Of a DNA stretch of 64,000 nucleotides, positions 1 to 9,357 are shown in pieces. Made by a program: the position numbers and the translations under genes. Origin of the DNA: Phycisphaerales bacterium (lineage in GTDB: Bacteria; Planctomycetota; Phycisphaerae; Phycisphaerales; UBA1924). The notes beneath the pieces were generated by a model. That model did not search any database. It worked only from the letters and a program-made list of their open reading frames with translations, and was not told where the DNA came from. Every line of letters begins with the position of its first letter. The first letter of the stretch is position 1. The stretch covers positions 155,424-219,423 of the forward strand of contig JAJDDF010000008.1 in assembly GCA_029260455.1 (NCBI GenBank), written 5' to 3'.

Positions 1-540
1 CATCGCATTTACCGTCGCGATGAGATCTGCGGGGTAATGCTCAAGCACCGGGTGGGTTTCTTCACGGTAGACCTCGAGGCGGCGATGCACAACCTCTTCC
101 CTGGCATCATCCGGCCGGCCTTCTTTTTTTGCGCGCAGCTGCAACCGCCTGACCAGATCAGTTTCATCCGGGCAATCGAGGTGCACGATGCGCAGGACCG
201 AGATGTGGTCGTCCATCAATGTTGCCTGATGAGCATTTCGAGGAATGCCATCAAGGACGAGCAGTTCGGTCTGCGGATTGAATTTCTTCGATGCGATGAG
301 CTTTGCCATGTGCTCTTGCCAAAGGAAGACCGTGAAGGCGTCCGGGACCAATTCACCCCGTGAGGCATATTTGAGGAACTCCCGGCCCAGTTCGCTTGCA
401 GGGTCGAGCGCACGAAACATCTCCCCGGTTGAGAGGTGGACGAACCCGGGGAGAGCGCCAAGCACTTTGCCCTGAGTGCCCTTGCCAGTGCCGGGGGCAC
501 CGAGGAAGACGACAGATTTGTATGGCGGAAAATCAGACAC
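1..540 (-). CDS. adk: Adenylate kinase, N-terminal 180 residues (cut by window edge)
   Basis: Interconverts AMP and ATP with two ADP in the cytosol. The reading frame starts at GTG (538-540), preceded by a GGAG ribosome site, and stays open to base 1, so the C-terminus lies outside the window. Visible motifs are the P-loop GAPGTGKGTQ near residue 14, the AMP-site segment STGEMFRA, LVLDGIPRNAHQA, and the lid-proximal run with GRPDD followed by ET.PV..HY. The lid appears to be the short type, without a zinc-binding insertion. It is divergent from recJ. The family call is firm; only the end is unknown. Confidence 0.9.
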   Translation of the reverse strand, partial: MSDFPPYKSVVFLGAPGTGKGTQGKVLGALPGFVHLSTGEMFRALDPASELGREFLKYASRGELVPDAFTVFLWQEHMAKLIASKKFNPQTELLVLDGIPRNAHQATLMDDHISVLRIVHLDCPDETDLVRRLQLRAKKEGRPDDAREEVVHRRLEVYREETHPVLEHYPADLIATVNAM

Positions 541-658
541 GCGGGATTGCTCCAGAGTGACACGATCGGCATGATGGGGGCATAGGGTAGCGAATGATGC
601 GCCGGAATCGAGCCCGATTCCATATGAGCGGATCGAGAAGGTCCGGTATCGTAATGAC

Positions 659-2455
659 ATGCGAGGACTGACCCATCGATGGCACATGGCTGGCCCCGGC
701 GAACAGGCGAATGATGCCGACGAGGCTGCTCTCGCGCGGGGCCTTGGGGTCGGGTCGCTTGTGGCTAGGCTGCTCATTGCCCGTGGATTCGGCACCCTCG
801 AGGCTGCTAGAGCGTTCTGTTCACCGGTGCTCAGCGACCTGAGTGATCCCTGTGTCATCCCGGGGTTGGATCGGGCCGCCGAGCGTCTTGTGGACGCCCT
901 GCAACATGGCGAACGCATCGCGATCTATGGCGATTATGACGTTGACGGCGTCACCGCGACCGCAATCCTGCATCATGTGATGCGCGCGATCGCACCGAAA
1001 TCCACACTCGATACCTATGTTCCCCACCGTCTTGATGAGGGCTACGGCATCAATAACGATGCAATCCGCGATCTCGCACATCGCGGCGTGCAGGTGATCG
1101 TGAGCGTCGATTGTGGCATCACCGCAATCGAACCGGCGCGCATTGCACGCGAATTGGGCGTCGAACTCATCATCACCGATCATCACAACGCGAATGCGGA
1201 TGGCACACTCCCCGAGGCCTTTGCAATCGTGCATCCTAGGGTTGGCGAGGGCGCCGCGCGCGATGGCGATGCATGGGCGCATCTGAGCGGCGCGGGCGTT
1301 GCGTTTCTTCTTGCATGGCGTCTCGCATCGCGAGCGGCGGGCGGCGGACGAGTCAGTCCCGAGATGCAGCATATGCTGCTCGATCTGCTCGCACTTGCAG
1401 CACTTGGAACTGTTGCAGATGTTGTGCCGCTCGAAGGTGACAACCGCATCATTGCTAAGTTTGGATTGGCGCGCGTGCGCTCGACACAACTGATCGGTCT
1501 TGGCGCGCTGATCTGTGAATCCGGTCTTGTTGATGCGAATATTGATGCTGAAGCTGCTGGTTTTTCGCTGGGCCCAAGGCTGAATGCCTGCGGGCGGATG
1601 TGGCATGCAGCGGAAGCTGTCGAGCTGTTTATCACTGACGACGCCGCGCGGGCCGGTGAGATTGCCAAACGCCTTGGCGTACTCAATCGAGAACGACAAA
1701 CCTTGCAGCGAGAAATTGTCGACAAAGCATGCAGCGCGGCAGAAGCACAGATGATGACCGATGATCGTTCGCGCATCATCGTGCTTGCGGACCCCAACTG
1801 GCATCGGGGGATTGTAGGTATCGCGTGCTCGCGTCTGGTATCGCAATATCGCCTCCCCGTCATTTTGCTTCAAGATGAGAACGGCATGTGCAAGGGGTCC
1901 GGGCGCAGTATCGACGGCTTCAATCTTCACGCTGCGCTGCAGGCATGCTCTGAACATCTCGAAACATTCGGTGGACATGACATGGCGGCGGGGCTTGCGT
2001 TGCGCCCCGAGCACCTTGCAGATTTTGTGACCGCGATATCAGCCCATGCCCGCGAAAACATCACCGATGAGATGATGACGCCCTCACTCAAAATCGATTG
2101 TGAAGCAACAATTGACCAACTAACGCCCGAAACGGTGAAGCAGCTCGCAGCCCTGGGACCATTTGGACGAGCAAACCCCAAGCCGGGCGTGATGCTGCGC
2201 AATGTGCGATGCGCAGAAACACCTCGGCTCATGGGTCAGCACGCAAAACACCTCACTATGCAGGTCGAAAGTGAAAGTGGTCTGCGTATGAGACTCGTGG
2301 CGTGGCAATGGGGCGAACATTTTGAGCAGCTACGCAGCGCAGCTGGTTCGCAGTTCGATGTAGTGATCACGCCTGCGCTTAACAATTTCCGAGGCGAATC
2401 GCGCGTCGAGGGGATTCTTTTGGACCTTGCGTTGTTGACTGCGACTGCGAATTGA
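659..2455 (+). CDS. recJ: Single-stranded-DNA-specific exonuclease RecJ
   Basis: 5'-3' exonuclease on single-stranded DNA, used in recombination and mismatch repair. The DHH phosphoesterase core is visible as YGDYDVDGVTATAIL (residues 90-104), VDCGI (150-154) and ITDHHNA (172-178). The later DHHA1 part carries HRGIVGIACSRL and GSGRSIDGFNLH. The 598-residue length is usual for RecJ. The ATG at 659 has only a weak ribosome site; a second in-frame ATG at 686 is possible, but the WH near residue 8 fits the family N-terminus. It ends 3 bases before the convergent gspF stop. Confidence 0.95.
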   Translation: MRGLTHRWHMAGPGEQANDADEAALARGLGVGSLVARLLIARGFGTLEAARAFCSPVLSDLSDPCVIPGLDRAAERLVDALQHGERIAIYGDYDVDGVTATAILHHVMRAIAPKSTLDTYVPHRLDEGYGINNDAIRDLAHRGVQVIVSVDCGITAIEPARIARELGVELIITDHHNANADGTLPEAFAIVHPRVGEGAARDGDAWAHLSGAGVAFLLAWRLASRAAGGGRVSPEMQHMLLDLLALAALGTVADVVPLEGDNRIIAKFGLARVRSTQLIGLGALICESGLVDANIDAEAAGFSLGPRLNACGRMWHAAEAVELFITDDAARAGEIAKRLGVLNRERQTLQREIVDKACSAAEAQMMTDDRSRIIVLADPNWHRGIVGIACSRLVSQYRLPVILLQDENGMCKGSGRSIDGFNLHAALQACSEHLETFGGHDMAAGLALRPEHLADFVTAISAHARENITDEMMTPSLKIDCEATIDQLTPETVKQLAALGPFGRANPKPGVMLRNVRCAETPRLMGQHAKHLTMQVESESGLRMRLVAWQWGEHFEQLRSAAGSQFDVVITPALNNFRGESRVEGILLDLALLTATAN

Positions 2456-2458
2456 TAA

Positions 2459-3691
2459 TCAGTTCGACATCGTGCTGGCAACTGAGAAGATTGGCAACAA
2501 CAGCGCAATAGCCACAAAGCCAATCGTCGCACCCATGATGATGATCATCGCAGGTTCGATGAGCTGCGTTGCCGTCTTGACCGCGGTGTCCAGATCATCT
2601 TCACTGGTGACTGCAACACGGTTCAGCACTTCTGGCAAGCGCCCGGAATCTTCGCCGGCAGCAAGCATCTGTGCCGCTGATGGTGGAATAAGTTCCGAGT
2701 TCAACAACACCTCTGACATGCGCCGTCCAGCAGTGACCGTTTCTTCTATATCGTTCCAAAGGTCTTGCCAGAGAACGTTATCTGTCACACCACGCACAAT
2801 GCGGACGGCATCAAGCAGGGGGACACCAGAAGCAAGAAGTGTGCCGAGCGTGCGCGTGGCGCGCGTGACGTAAAATAGGGTAAACATAGGTCCAATGACG
2901 GGCGCTTGAACTTTGAAGCGATCGATAAACCTGCATCCAAAGACCGACTTACGAAACAGCATTGCACCTATGACCGATGCCACCATGCCTCCAACAATAA
3001 GTGGCCAGTGTGCCGTAGTGAAATTGCTGATGGTTAAAATGATTTGCGTCACTGTTGGCAAAGCAGCTTCGCGTGATTCATAGATTTTCGCAAAACGCGG
3101 CAGTACCCAAGTCACAAGAAACGCAGTGATACCGAACGCGAGCGAAAGCATCATCATGGGATAGGCGAGCGCACCGCGAATCTGTTTTATAATTTTGCGT
3201 TCTTTACCAAGATATTCCGATATACGCCCGAGCATGACTCCCATGGAACCGGACGCTTCGGCGGCCTCCATCAAACTGATCATCAGGGTGGGAAACACGC
3301 GTGGGAATTTCATCAGTGCGGACGAAAACGGATCACCTGAGGCGATTCGCGCCGCAACGTCTGTCATGACCGGCGTTAAGTTTGCTCGGCGGCCGCGCCT
3401 GCGGGATTGTTCGATGAAGGCATCAATGGCATGTGAAAGCGGGACACCTGTATCAAGCATGACCCCAAGCTGCGAGGCCAGTGCGATCACCTCATCACGA
3501 GTGACTCGGCGGGCTGCGATTTTGGTGCGAATCTCGTCAACATTGATTTCGGTCTCTGCCAGAGAAATTTCTGTAACAAGCGCACCATCTCGCTGCACAT
3601 TCCGGCGCGCATCGAATTCAGTAGCTGCAATAACCGTGCCAGTGACGGCTTTCCCATGTGAATCGCGTGCTTTATAGCTATAGCTAGGCAT
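2459..3691 (-). CDS. gspF: Type II secretion/type IV pilus inner-membrane platform protein (GspF/PilC)
   Basis: Polytopic membrane protein on which the assembly ATPase acts to push pseudopilins. 410 residues with the family start MPSYSYKARDSHGK, followed by two T2SSF repeats (about 70-195 and 275-400). The first contains LASQLGVMLDTGVPLSHAI and the second TLGTLLASGVPLLDAVRIV. Hydrophobic segments lie near 175-195, 225-245 and at the C-terminus. It is the last gene of the minus-strand locus, 15 bases after gspE. The position directly after the ATPase gene is the standard arrangement. Confidence 0.95.
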   Translation of the reverse strand: MPSYSYKARDSHGKAVTGTVIAATEFDARRNVQRDGALVTEISLAETEINVDEIRTKIAARRVTRDEVIALASQLGVMLDTGVPLSHAIDAFIEQSRRRGRRANLTPVMTDVAARIASGDPFSSALMKFPRVFPTLMISLMEAAEASGSMGVMLGRISEYLGKERKIIKQIRGALAYPMMMLSLAFGITAFLVTWVLPRFAKIYESREAALPTVTQIILTISNFTTAHWPLIVGGMVASVIGAMLFRKSVFGCRFIDRFKVQAPVIGPMFTLFYVTRATRTLGTLLASGVPLLDAVRIVRGVTDNVLWQDLWNDIEETVTAGRRMSEVLLNSELIPPSAAQMLAAGEDSGRLPEVLNRVAVTSEDDLDTAVKTATQLIEPAMIIIMGATIGFVAIALLLPIFSVASTMSN

Positions 3692-3706
3692 AATCGTTCA
3701 CCATAT

Positions 3707-5458
3707 TCACAGGGCAGAAACGCGCAGAACTTCATCAATAGATGTCAACCCTGCTGCAGCTTTATAGAACCCATCATGACACAATGGCTGGTGCCCGTGT
3801 TCTTGAGCGGAATCGCGTAGCTCCTGCAATGTTGCACCACGTGCTATGCAATCGACCATGACTTCGGAGGGAACAAACAATTCATGGATACCGAGTCGTC
3901 CGGCGTAGCCTGATCCATGACAACGCGCGCAACCGGTGCCTTCGAAGAACGTGGTCGGGGTGCTGAGTTCCTTGTCGACCATGGTTTTGACAGATTCATT
4001 TGGTTCAGATTCAGCCTTGCAGTGCGGGCATATTTTTCGCACAAGACGTTGTGCTAGCACACCGCGCAACATCGCGGCAACAAGATATGGCTCAATGCCC
4101 ATGTTTACGATGCGAGTCACTGCGGACACTGCATCATTTGTGTGCAATGTTGACAACACGAGGTGCCCGGTGAGCGCGGCCTGGGTCGCAATGGTCGCCG
4201 TGTCAAGATCCCGAATTTCACCCACCATGAGGACATCGGGATCCTGACGCAATAATGAGCGCAGGGCGATTGGGAAAGTGAAGCCCGCCTTTTCGTTCAC
4301 CTGAAACTGATTGATGCCGGGCAACTGCGCTTCTACCGGGTTTTCTACGGTTGAAACATTGATTTCTTCTGTTGCAATTTCGACAATCGCAGAATAGAGC
4401 GTCGTTGACTTACCAGAGCCAGTGGGTCCGGTCACAAGAACCATGCCATTGGGTTCATTAATAAGTTCGCGCCATTGCACGGTCAATTCGGGGCGCATGC
4501 CCAGTTTTTCAACCGAAATGATGGTATTGCGATTGTCAATAATGCGTATGACAACCTTTTCACCAAACTTGGCTGGCATGGTCGATATGCGCAAGTCAAT
4601 CGGTCGCCCGTCAACCGCAACGTGCAGATCACCATCCTGTGGAATGCGGCGCTCCGCGATGTCCATGCCCGCCATGATCTTGATGCGTGACACAACTGCT
4701 GGATGCATCTGATACGGAGGCATCAGTTTCGAAATCAATCTCCCATCGACGCGGAAACGAACACGACATTCATGGTCATGCGCCTCGATATGAATATCGG
4801 ATGCGCGATCGGTGATCGCCTGATACAGCAGATAGTTGACGAGTTTGATCACTGGCGACTGCCCGGACATCTGCTCTATGGCACCAAGGTCGAGGGCATT
4901 TTTGTCAGAGCTTCGAAACTCCTGAATATCGACATCGTCATAAATGTCGTCGATCACAAAAACGTTTGCTGATGGAAGATAAGCCTGAATGGTAGCGCGG
5001 ATGTCTGCACTTGTGGAAGCAACAATTTGAACCTTCAAGCCTGTGATGCGCTCGATTTCCTCAAGTAGGAACAAATTGGCCGGTTCAGAAACAGCGATCG
5101 TAAGAAAATTATTCACTTTGAATAGTGGAAGCACGCAGTGCGCTTCTACAAAATCGCGAGGAAGAATATCACCGATGCGTGGATCAGCAAGACGCGGCGT
5201 GATGCGAGCATACGGCACACCATACGCACGCGCCAGATGCTGCATAATCACCTGATCCGAAGCAAACCCGAGTTCAACAAGCACCTCTCCAAGCAACGAT
5301 CCGTGCCCGCGCTCCTGCTGCGCTTCCAGCCCTTCAGTAAGTTGCTCGCTTGTTATTGCGCCGGACTCCACAAGCAGAGCACCAAGCGGTTTGCGTTCAT
5401 CATCCGTGTTCTGCTGAACCGCCACGTGCTCACTGTGAATCTTGTCGCGAGTGGTCAT
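3707..5458 (-). CDS. gspE: Type II secretion/type IV pilus assembly ATPase (GspE/PilB) with MshEN-like N-terminus
   Basis: Hexameric ATPase driving pseudopilus extension. Residues 25-75 hold two tandem MshEN-like motifs (LGALLVESG...L..Q and LGEVLVELG), a domain known to bind c-di-GMP in MshE-type ATPases. The core shows Walker A GPTGSGKST (344-352), the Walker B segment DPDVLMVGEIRD (406-417), the His-box THTND region, and a zinc tetracysteine (C477, C480, C510, C513). The start overlaps the STAS gene by 4 bases, indicating translational coupling. At 583 residues it is a normal length for the family. Confidence 0.95.
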   Translation of the reverse strand: MTTRDKIHSEHVAVQQNTDDERKPLGALLVESGAITSEQLTEGLEAQQERGHGSLLGEVLVELGFASDQVIMQHLARAYGVPYARITPRLADPRIGDILPRDFVEAHCVLPLFKVNNFLTIAVSEPANLFLLEEIERITGLKVQIVASTSADIRATIQAYLPSANVFVIDDIYDDVDIQEFRSSDKNALDLGAIEQMSGQSPVIKLVNYLLYQAITDRASDIHIEAHDHECRVRFRVDGRLISKLMPPYQMHPAVVSRIKIMAGMDIAERRIPQDGDLHVAVDGRPIDLRISTMPAKFGEKVVIRIIDNRNTIISVEKLGMRPELTVQWRELINEPNGMVLVTGPTGSGKSTTLYSAIVEIATEEINVSTVENPVEAQLPGINQFQVNEKAGFTFPIALRSLLRQDPDVLMVGEIRDLDTATIATQAALTGHLVLSTLHTNDAVSAVTRIVNMGIEPYLVAAMLRGVLAQRLVRKICPHCKAESEPNESVKTMVDKELSTPTTFFEGTGCARCHGSGYAGRLGIHELFVPSEVMVDCIARGATLQELRDSAQEHGHQPLCHDGFYKAAAGLTSIDEVLRVSAL

Positions 5459-5790
5459 CGCAAACTCCTCACCGCACGCTCGAGTGATTCATGAGCTTCC
5501 AGTGCAAAATCGAGGCGCGTCAGCTGAAGAATTGTTGCGACTGTTTCATCTGGCGCAATGAGTCGTAGTTGTCCACCCTGATCACCGACAATTTCCTGCA
5601 ACGAAAGACATGCCTCAAGACCACCTGAATCGATGAACTCAAGATGCTGGCAATCGAGCACAATATGACGAGCACCTGCGCGTATACGCTCTTCACTCTC
5701 ACGGCGAAATGATTCGAGATCATCTGCGGTGAACTCACCGGACAGTGTCAGCACTGCAATGTGTTCGAATTCCTGTGCACTGATTTTCAT
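5455..5790 (-). CDS. STAS-domain protein (anti-sigma-factor-antagonist type)
   Basis: A single STAS domain of 111 residues, the fold of SpoIIAA/RsbV-like switch proteins that bind or release a partner according to phosphorylation. The loop IDSGGL places the candidate phospho-acceptor serine at residue 55, after the strand IVLDCQHLEF. No kinase or phosphatase of the RsbW/RsbU type is adjacent. Its neighbours are an HD-GYP protein (2-base gap upstream) and gspE (4-base overlap downstream), so I infer a regulatory role in the secretion/pilus operon rather than sigma-factor control. Confidence 0.88.
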   Translation of the reverse strand: MKISAQEFEHIAVLTLSGEFTADDLESFRRESEERIRAGARHIVLDCQHLEFIDSGGLEACLSLQEIVGDQGGQLRLIAPDETVATILQLTRLDFALEAHESLERAVRSLR

Positions 5791-5792
5791 CG

Positions 5793-7433
5793 TCAGGCCG
5801 CCTCCGCCGTCACATCACTCGCGTGAACGTCTGACTCCATCTGATGGCCACGAAGCATATTGTCATACAGGGATAAATCCACCATTTGGAACGCTCGTAC
5901 AATATTCGAGTCAAATTGTGACCCCGCACAACGTTCAACCTCTTCCAGCACTGCTGGACGTGTCATTTGCTTGCGATAGGTGCGCGTCGAACTCATCGCA
6001 TCAAATGCATCTGCAAGACACACAATTCGCGCCACCGTGGGAATATCTTCACCAGCAAGTCCGCTCGGATACCCACGTCCGTCAAATCGCTCGTGGTGAT
6101 GTAATACCGCAGGCAGAATATCATCGAGCGTGGGAATATCGCGCAGAATATGGTGCCCAATCGCCGGATGCTCTTTCATCACTTCGAATTGTTCATCTGT
6201 CAATCGGCCCGTAGCGCGCAGGATTGATTCTGGAATTCCAATCTTGCCCACATCATGCACGAGCCCTGCGATGCGCACACGTTCGGCGTCACGCTCTTCA
6301 TAGCCGAGTGCCAATGAAATTTGTTGTGAGATATGAGCGACACGCTGCGAATGGCCTCGCGTATATGGATCCTTGGCGTCAATTGCGGCAGTCAGTGCTT
6401 CAAGTGTTCCCAGGAACATATCGCGCTGCACTTCGTAGAGGCGCGCATTTTCAATTATGATCGATGTGTAGCCCGCTGCAGCTTCAAGCAGTTTCATGTC
6501 GGCAGCATTCGCTTCGACATCATCACCGCGCTTACCACCCGCGATGATTATACCCACTGTTGATCCGCCACTCCCGACCAAATGCGCAAGTGCGTGTTCG
6601 CCGCCCATCGTCAACGGGCCGCCGTCTTCACCCTCGATAATCGCAACTGCATCCTGTTCAAGCGTATTCATGCACTCCGCAACCGTGACCTCGAAAACCG
6701 CCCGCGGACATGGAATGCGCCCTGCGATCACAGATAATCCCGCAAGTACACGCGCGGCACCTTCGCCACGCATAAAATATGCACCAATCCAGTTGTAATT
6801 CAGTGTCTTGAGCAATTCCTGACACGCACGATCAACATACCGCTGCGGCTGCTCAAGATCGTTCATCGAACGCTCCAGAGAATACAGCAGGTTTATTTCT
6901 TCGTACGATTCTGCGAGTTGGCTACTGAATACTTCCACTGCGCGCCCGGATTCTTCGATGTGACCGAGATCTTCATGAAACCAACCAAGTGATCGTGCCA
7001 CGACCTCAACAGTGCGCACATCATGAATCGCAACTGCCTCGGCCCGGATTTGACATGCTGAAGCCTTTTCACCCAGCTCCGAGAGCGCTGTTTTTGTTGT
7101 GTCGCTTTCCATTGATTCAGGCGCAAGCATGAGCGCAACAGTAAATGCACGACGACGACGACGATGCTCCTCGACCATCGGCACGAGCCAGAACCCCGGC
7201 GCTATTTCGCGAATGCCGGGAGTCTCTTCACGTGTCCACCGCGCTACCGCACCCTCAACAAGCCGCTCAACTGTCGTTGTGCGCGCCAATCGTCCTGCAG
7301 CACCATCATCTTCAGGCGCATCAAGGACATGCCCACTGGCGCTATATCGCCACGTGGGAATCCCAAGTTCCTGGCACCGCTCACGAAGTGTGACATGCGG
7401 GGGAGGCGAATTGTGCTCCTGCAGGGTGTTCAT
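5793..7433 (-). CDS. HD-GYP c-di-GMP phosphodiesterase with central GAF-like domain
   Basis: Predicted to hydrolyse c-di-GMP. The C-terminal HD-GYP domain (about 345-515) has the expected residues: the metal-binding HD in LVHDVGKIGIPE, EHP, HHHERFDGRGYPSG containing the GYP motif, and LADAFDAM. Residues about 185-335 look like a GAF domain; residues 1-170 have no clear assignment. It overlaps the preceding receiver gene by 4 bases and lies 2 bases before the STAS gene. Nothing catalytic appears to be missing. The operon position suggests it lowers c-di-GMP close to the assembly ATPase. Confidence 0.92.
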   Translation of the reverse strand: MNTLQEHNSPPPHVTLRERCQELGIPTWRYSASGHVLDAPEDDGAAGRLARTTTVERLVEGAVARWTREETPGIREIAPGFWLVPMVEEHRRRRRAFTVALMLAPESMESDTTKTALSELGEKASACQIRAEAVAIHDVRTVEVVARSLGWFHEDLGHIEESGRAVEVFSSQLAESYEEINLLYSLERSMNDLEQPQRYVDRACQELLKTLNYNWIGAYFMRGEGAARVLAGLSVIAGRIPCPRAVFEVTVAECMNTLEQDAVAIIEGEDGGPLTMGGEHALAHLVGSGGSTVGIIIAGGKRGDDVEANAADMKLLEAAAGYTSIIIENARLYEVQRDMFLGTLEALTAAIDAKDPYTRGHSQRVAHISQQISLALGYEERDAERVRIAGLVHDVGKIGIPESILRATGRLTDEQFEVMKEHPAIGHHILRDIPTLDDILPAVLHHHERFDGRGYPSGLAGEDIPTVARIVCLADAFDAMSSTRTYRKQMTRPAVLEEVERCAGSQFDSNIVRAFQMVDLSLYDNMLRGHQMESDVHASDVTAEAA

Positions 7434-7840
7434 GCTGCGGTTTGCTCCGAATCAGGCAAGTTGCGCTCACTGAGCATTTCTTTGGTGCGCTCCAGCACTT
7501 CACGCGGACTGAATGGCTTACTCAATACAACACGTATATTGGTGCGCGCGAGGTCTTCCTCAGCAATTGCGTATCCGCGTGCAGTGAGCATGATCGCAGG
7601 CACATGCGCAAGGTCTTTGTGCTGCTTGAGTTTCTCGCAAAATTGAACACCGGTCATATATGGCATCTGCAGATCAGTAATCACAAGGTCTGGATGTTCA
7701 TTTAACGCCAGTTCCAATGCTTCTTCGCCGTCACCTGCGGTCACTACCTCATATCCTGCGTTGCGCAATTTCAGCGCAACAACATGGACGATGTGCGCTT
7801 CATCATCTACAACAAGGATTTTTGCCAGTGGAGTGCTCAT
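7430..7840 (-). CDS. Stand-alone response-regulator receiver (CheY-like)
   Basis: 136-residue receiver domain with no output domain. The acidic pair is VDDE (residues 11-14), the phospho-acceptor is D56 in LVITDLQMP, and the conserved lysine is in SKPFS. It overlaps the upstream histidine kinase gene and the downstream HD-GYP gene by 4 bases each, so the three are very probably made together. The natural inference is kinase to receiver to HD-GYP or pilus machinery, but the partner cannot be proven from sequence. Confidence 0.93.
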   Translation of the reverse strand: MSTPLAKILVVDDEAHIVHVVALKLRNAGYEVVTAGDGEEALELALNEHPDLVITDLQMPYMTGVQFCEKLKQHKDLAHVPAIMLTARGYAIAEEDLARTNIRVVLSKPFSPREVLERTKEMLSERNLPDSEQTAA

Positions 7841-9318
7841 GCCGCCACCTTGCGGAGCATTGCTGCATCATCTTTCGTATATGGAATAGTAAAGAAGAAT
7901 TTCGATCCCATACCCACCTCCGAATCGAGCCCGACTGATCCCTTGTGCACTGTTTCAACAATGTGCTTCACAAGGTTCAGCCCCAATCCAGTTCCCTTGG
8001 CAACACGCTTGTAGTTTTCAACCCGGAAAAACTTCTCGAATACACGGCTCTTTACTTCCGGCGGAATCCCAAGCCCTGTGTCAGCAACAGTGATGAGAAT
8101 TGAACGCGACGCGTCATCATTCTCGATCGTGACAATCACGCGACCACTCTCGGGCGTGTACTTGATGCCGTTCGACACAAGGTTCATAATCACCTGGTGA
8201 ATCATGTCGCGGTCGGCTTCTGCGGTATACACCAGTGGACCATGCCGGCATGTCAGAGAAATGTCTTTCAACTTCGCCTGTGGTGTCATGGTCTCGATGA
8301 CATGCTCCGCCACTTCGACCATATCAACATCGGAATATTCCGCGGTCTGAATACCCGCTTCAATGCGGCTGATATTCAACATATTGTCGACCATGCGACT
8401 CACACGATCAGCTTCCGATTTGATGATCTGATAGAACTCCTGCCGCGATTGCTCATCTTGCGTCTCACCATCGATGAGCATTTCGACATAGGCATTGATA
8501 GAACTGAGCGGCGTGCGCAACTCGTGCGATGCCTGGCTCACAAAGTCCGATTTCATCTGACTGATTTCTTTGTCTCGCGTGATGTCGCGCAAAATAGTCA
8601 CGACACCAGCGCACCCTCCCGAAGGTTCAGGCAGACACACAAGTGCGATATCAAATGCTCTTGATGATCCCTGCTCATCCGTATCATCAATCATTGCATG
8701 CTCGACATGGCGCTGCTTGTTGGCGATCCCCGATGAGCGTGAATTGCGGATCATCTGCCGAAGTTCCTGGTCCGCAATGAGATCATCGATTGAGCAATCG
8801 ATTGCCTTATGTGAATCAAATCCCAACAGTCGCGCAGCCGCAGTATTGGCCATCGTCAATTCATCAAAGGCGTTGGTCACAATCACCGCATCACGCAAAC
8901 TATGCAAAATCGTCTCAACATGCAGGCGCTCAGCTTCTGCCACACGATGTTGAATCTGCGTCTCCCGAACCGAAGACCGCAGCGCTGCCGTACGATCAGA
9001 CCATATTGCAATTGGTGCCTGCACCGCTCGCGCAAGTGGGCGCAACCAGATGGGCGCCGGGCTTGCTTCGCTGCGTCCTTCATTTGCATTTTGAGCCAAC
9101 CGAGCAAAGAACGTACGAAATTGTTTCTGGGCAATAATCGCAATCGGCCCCCAAATCGCAACAACCGCAAGCGATCCCGCAACTGTGGCTATTGATGCAT
9201 TGATGATCGGATCGACAACCGGCGCAGCACGCCACACACTCCACCCCACCGCTGAACCAGCAGCGCCAGCGAGTGCTGCACACATTCCCGAGATGACTGT
9301 CAACCGCGGTGCTGCCAC
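7837..9318 (-). CDS. Membrane sensor histidine kinase with PAS domain
   Basis: 493 residues. Two hydrophobic segments (about 5-28 and 40-62) anchor it. A PAS domain (about 135-255) follows, then the H-box SHELRTPLSSINAYVEM with the phospho-acceptor histidine, then a HATPase domain with N-box NLVSNGIKYTP, G1 DTGLGIP and G2 GTGLGLNLVKHIV. The layout is PhoR-like. Its stop overlaps the receiver start by 4 bases. The input signal cannot be read; the loop between the membrane segments is very short, so sensing within the membrane or by the PAS domain is more likely than a large periplasmic sensor. Confidence 0.93.
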   Translation of the reverse strand: MAAPRLTVISGMCAALAGAAGSAVGWSVWRAAPVVDPIINASIATVAGSLAVVAIWGPIAIIAQKQFRTFFARLAQNANEGRSEASPAPIWLRPLARAVQAPIAIWSDRTAALRSSVRETQIQHRVAEAERLHVETILHSLRDAVIVTNAFDELTMANTAAARLLGFDSHKAIDCSIDDLIADQELRQMIRNSRSSGIANKQRHVEHAMIDDTDEQGSSRAFDIALVCLPEPSGGCAGVVTILRDITRDKEISQMKSDFVSQASHELRTPLSSINAYVEMLIDGETQDEQSRQEFYQIIKSEADRVSRMVDNMLNISRIEAGIQTAEYSDVDMVEVAEHVIETMTPQAKLKDISLTCRHGPLVYTAEADRDMIHQVIMNLVSNGIKYTPESGRVIVTIENDDASRSILITVADTGLGIPPEVKSRVFEKFFRVENYKRVAKGTGLGLNLVKHIVETVHKGSVGLDSEVGMGSKFFFTIPYTKDDAAMLRKVAA

Positions 9319-9357
9319 CTGTCAATACTCCTTGAAAGTCCCTGCTTTACACTGCAT

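Noticed and set aside
821..2014. 397-residue antisense frame over recJ
   Set aside because: It is the shadow of recJ on the opposite strand. It has no ribosome site and no family features, while recJ has every expected motif.
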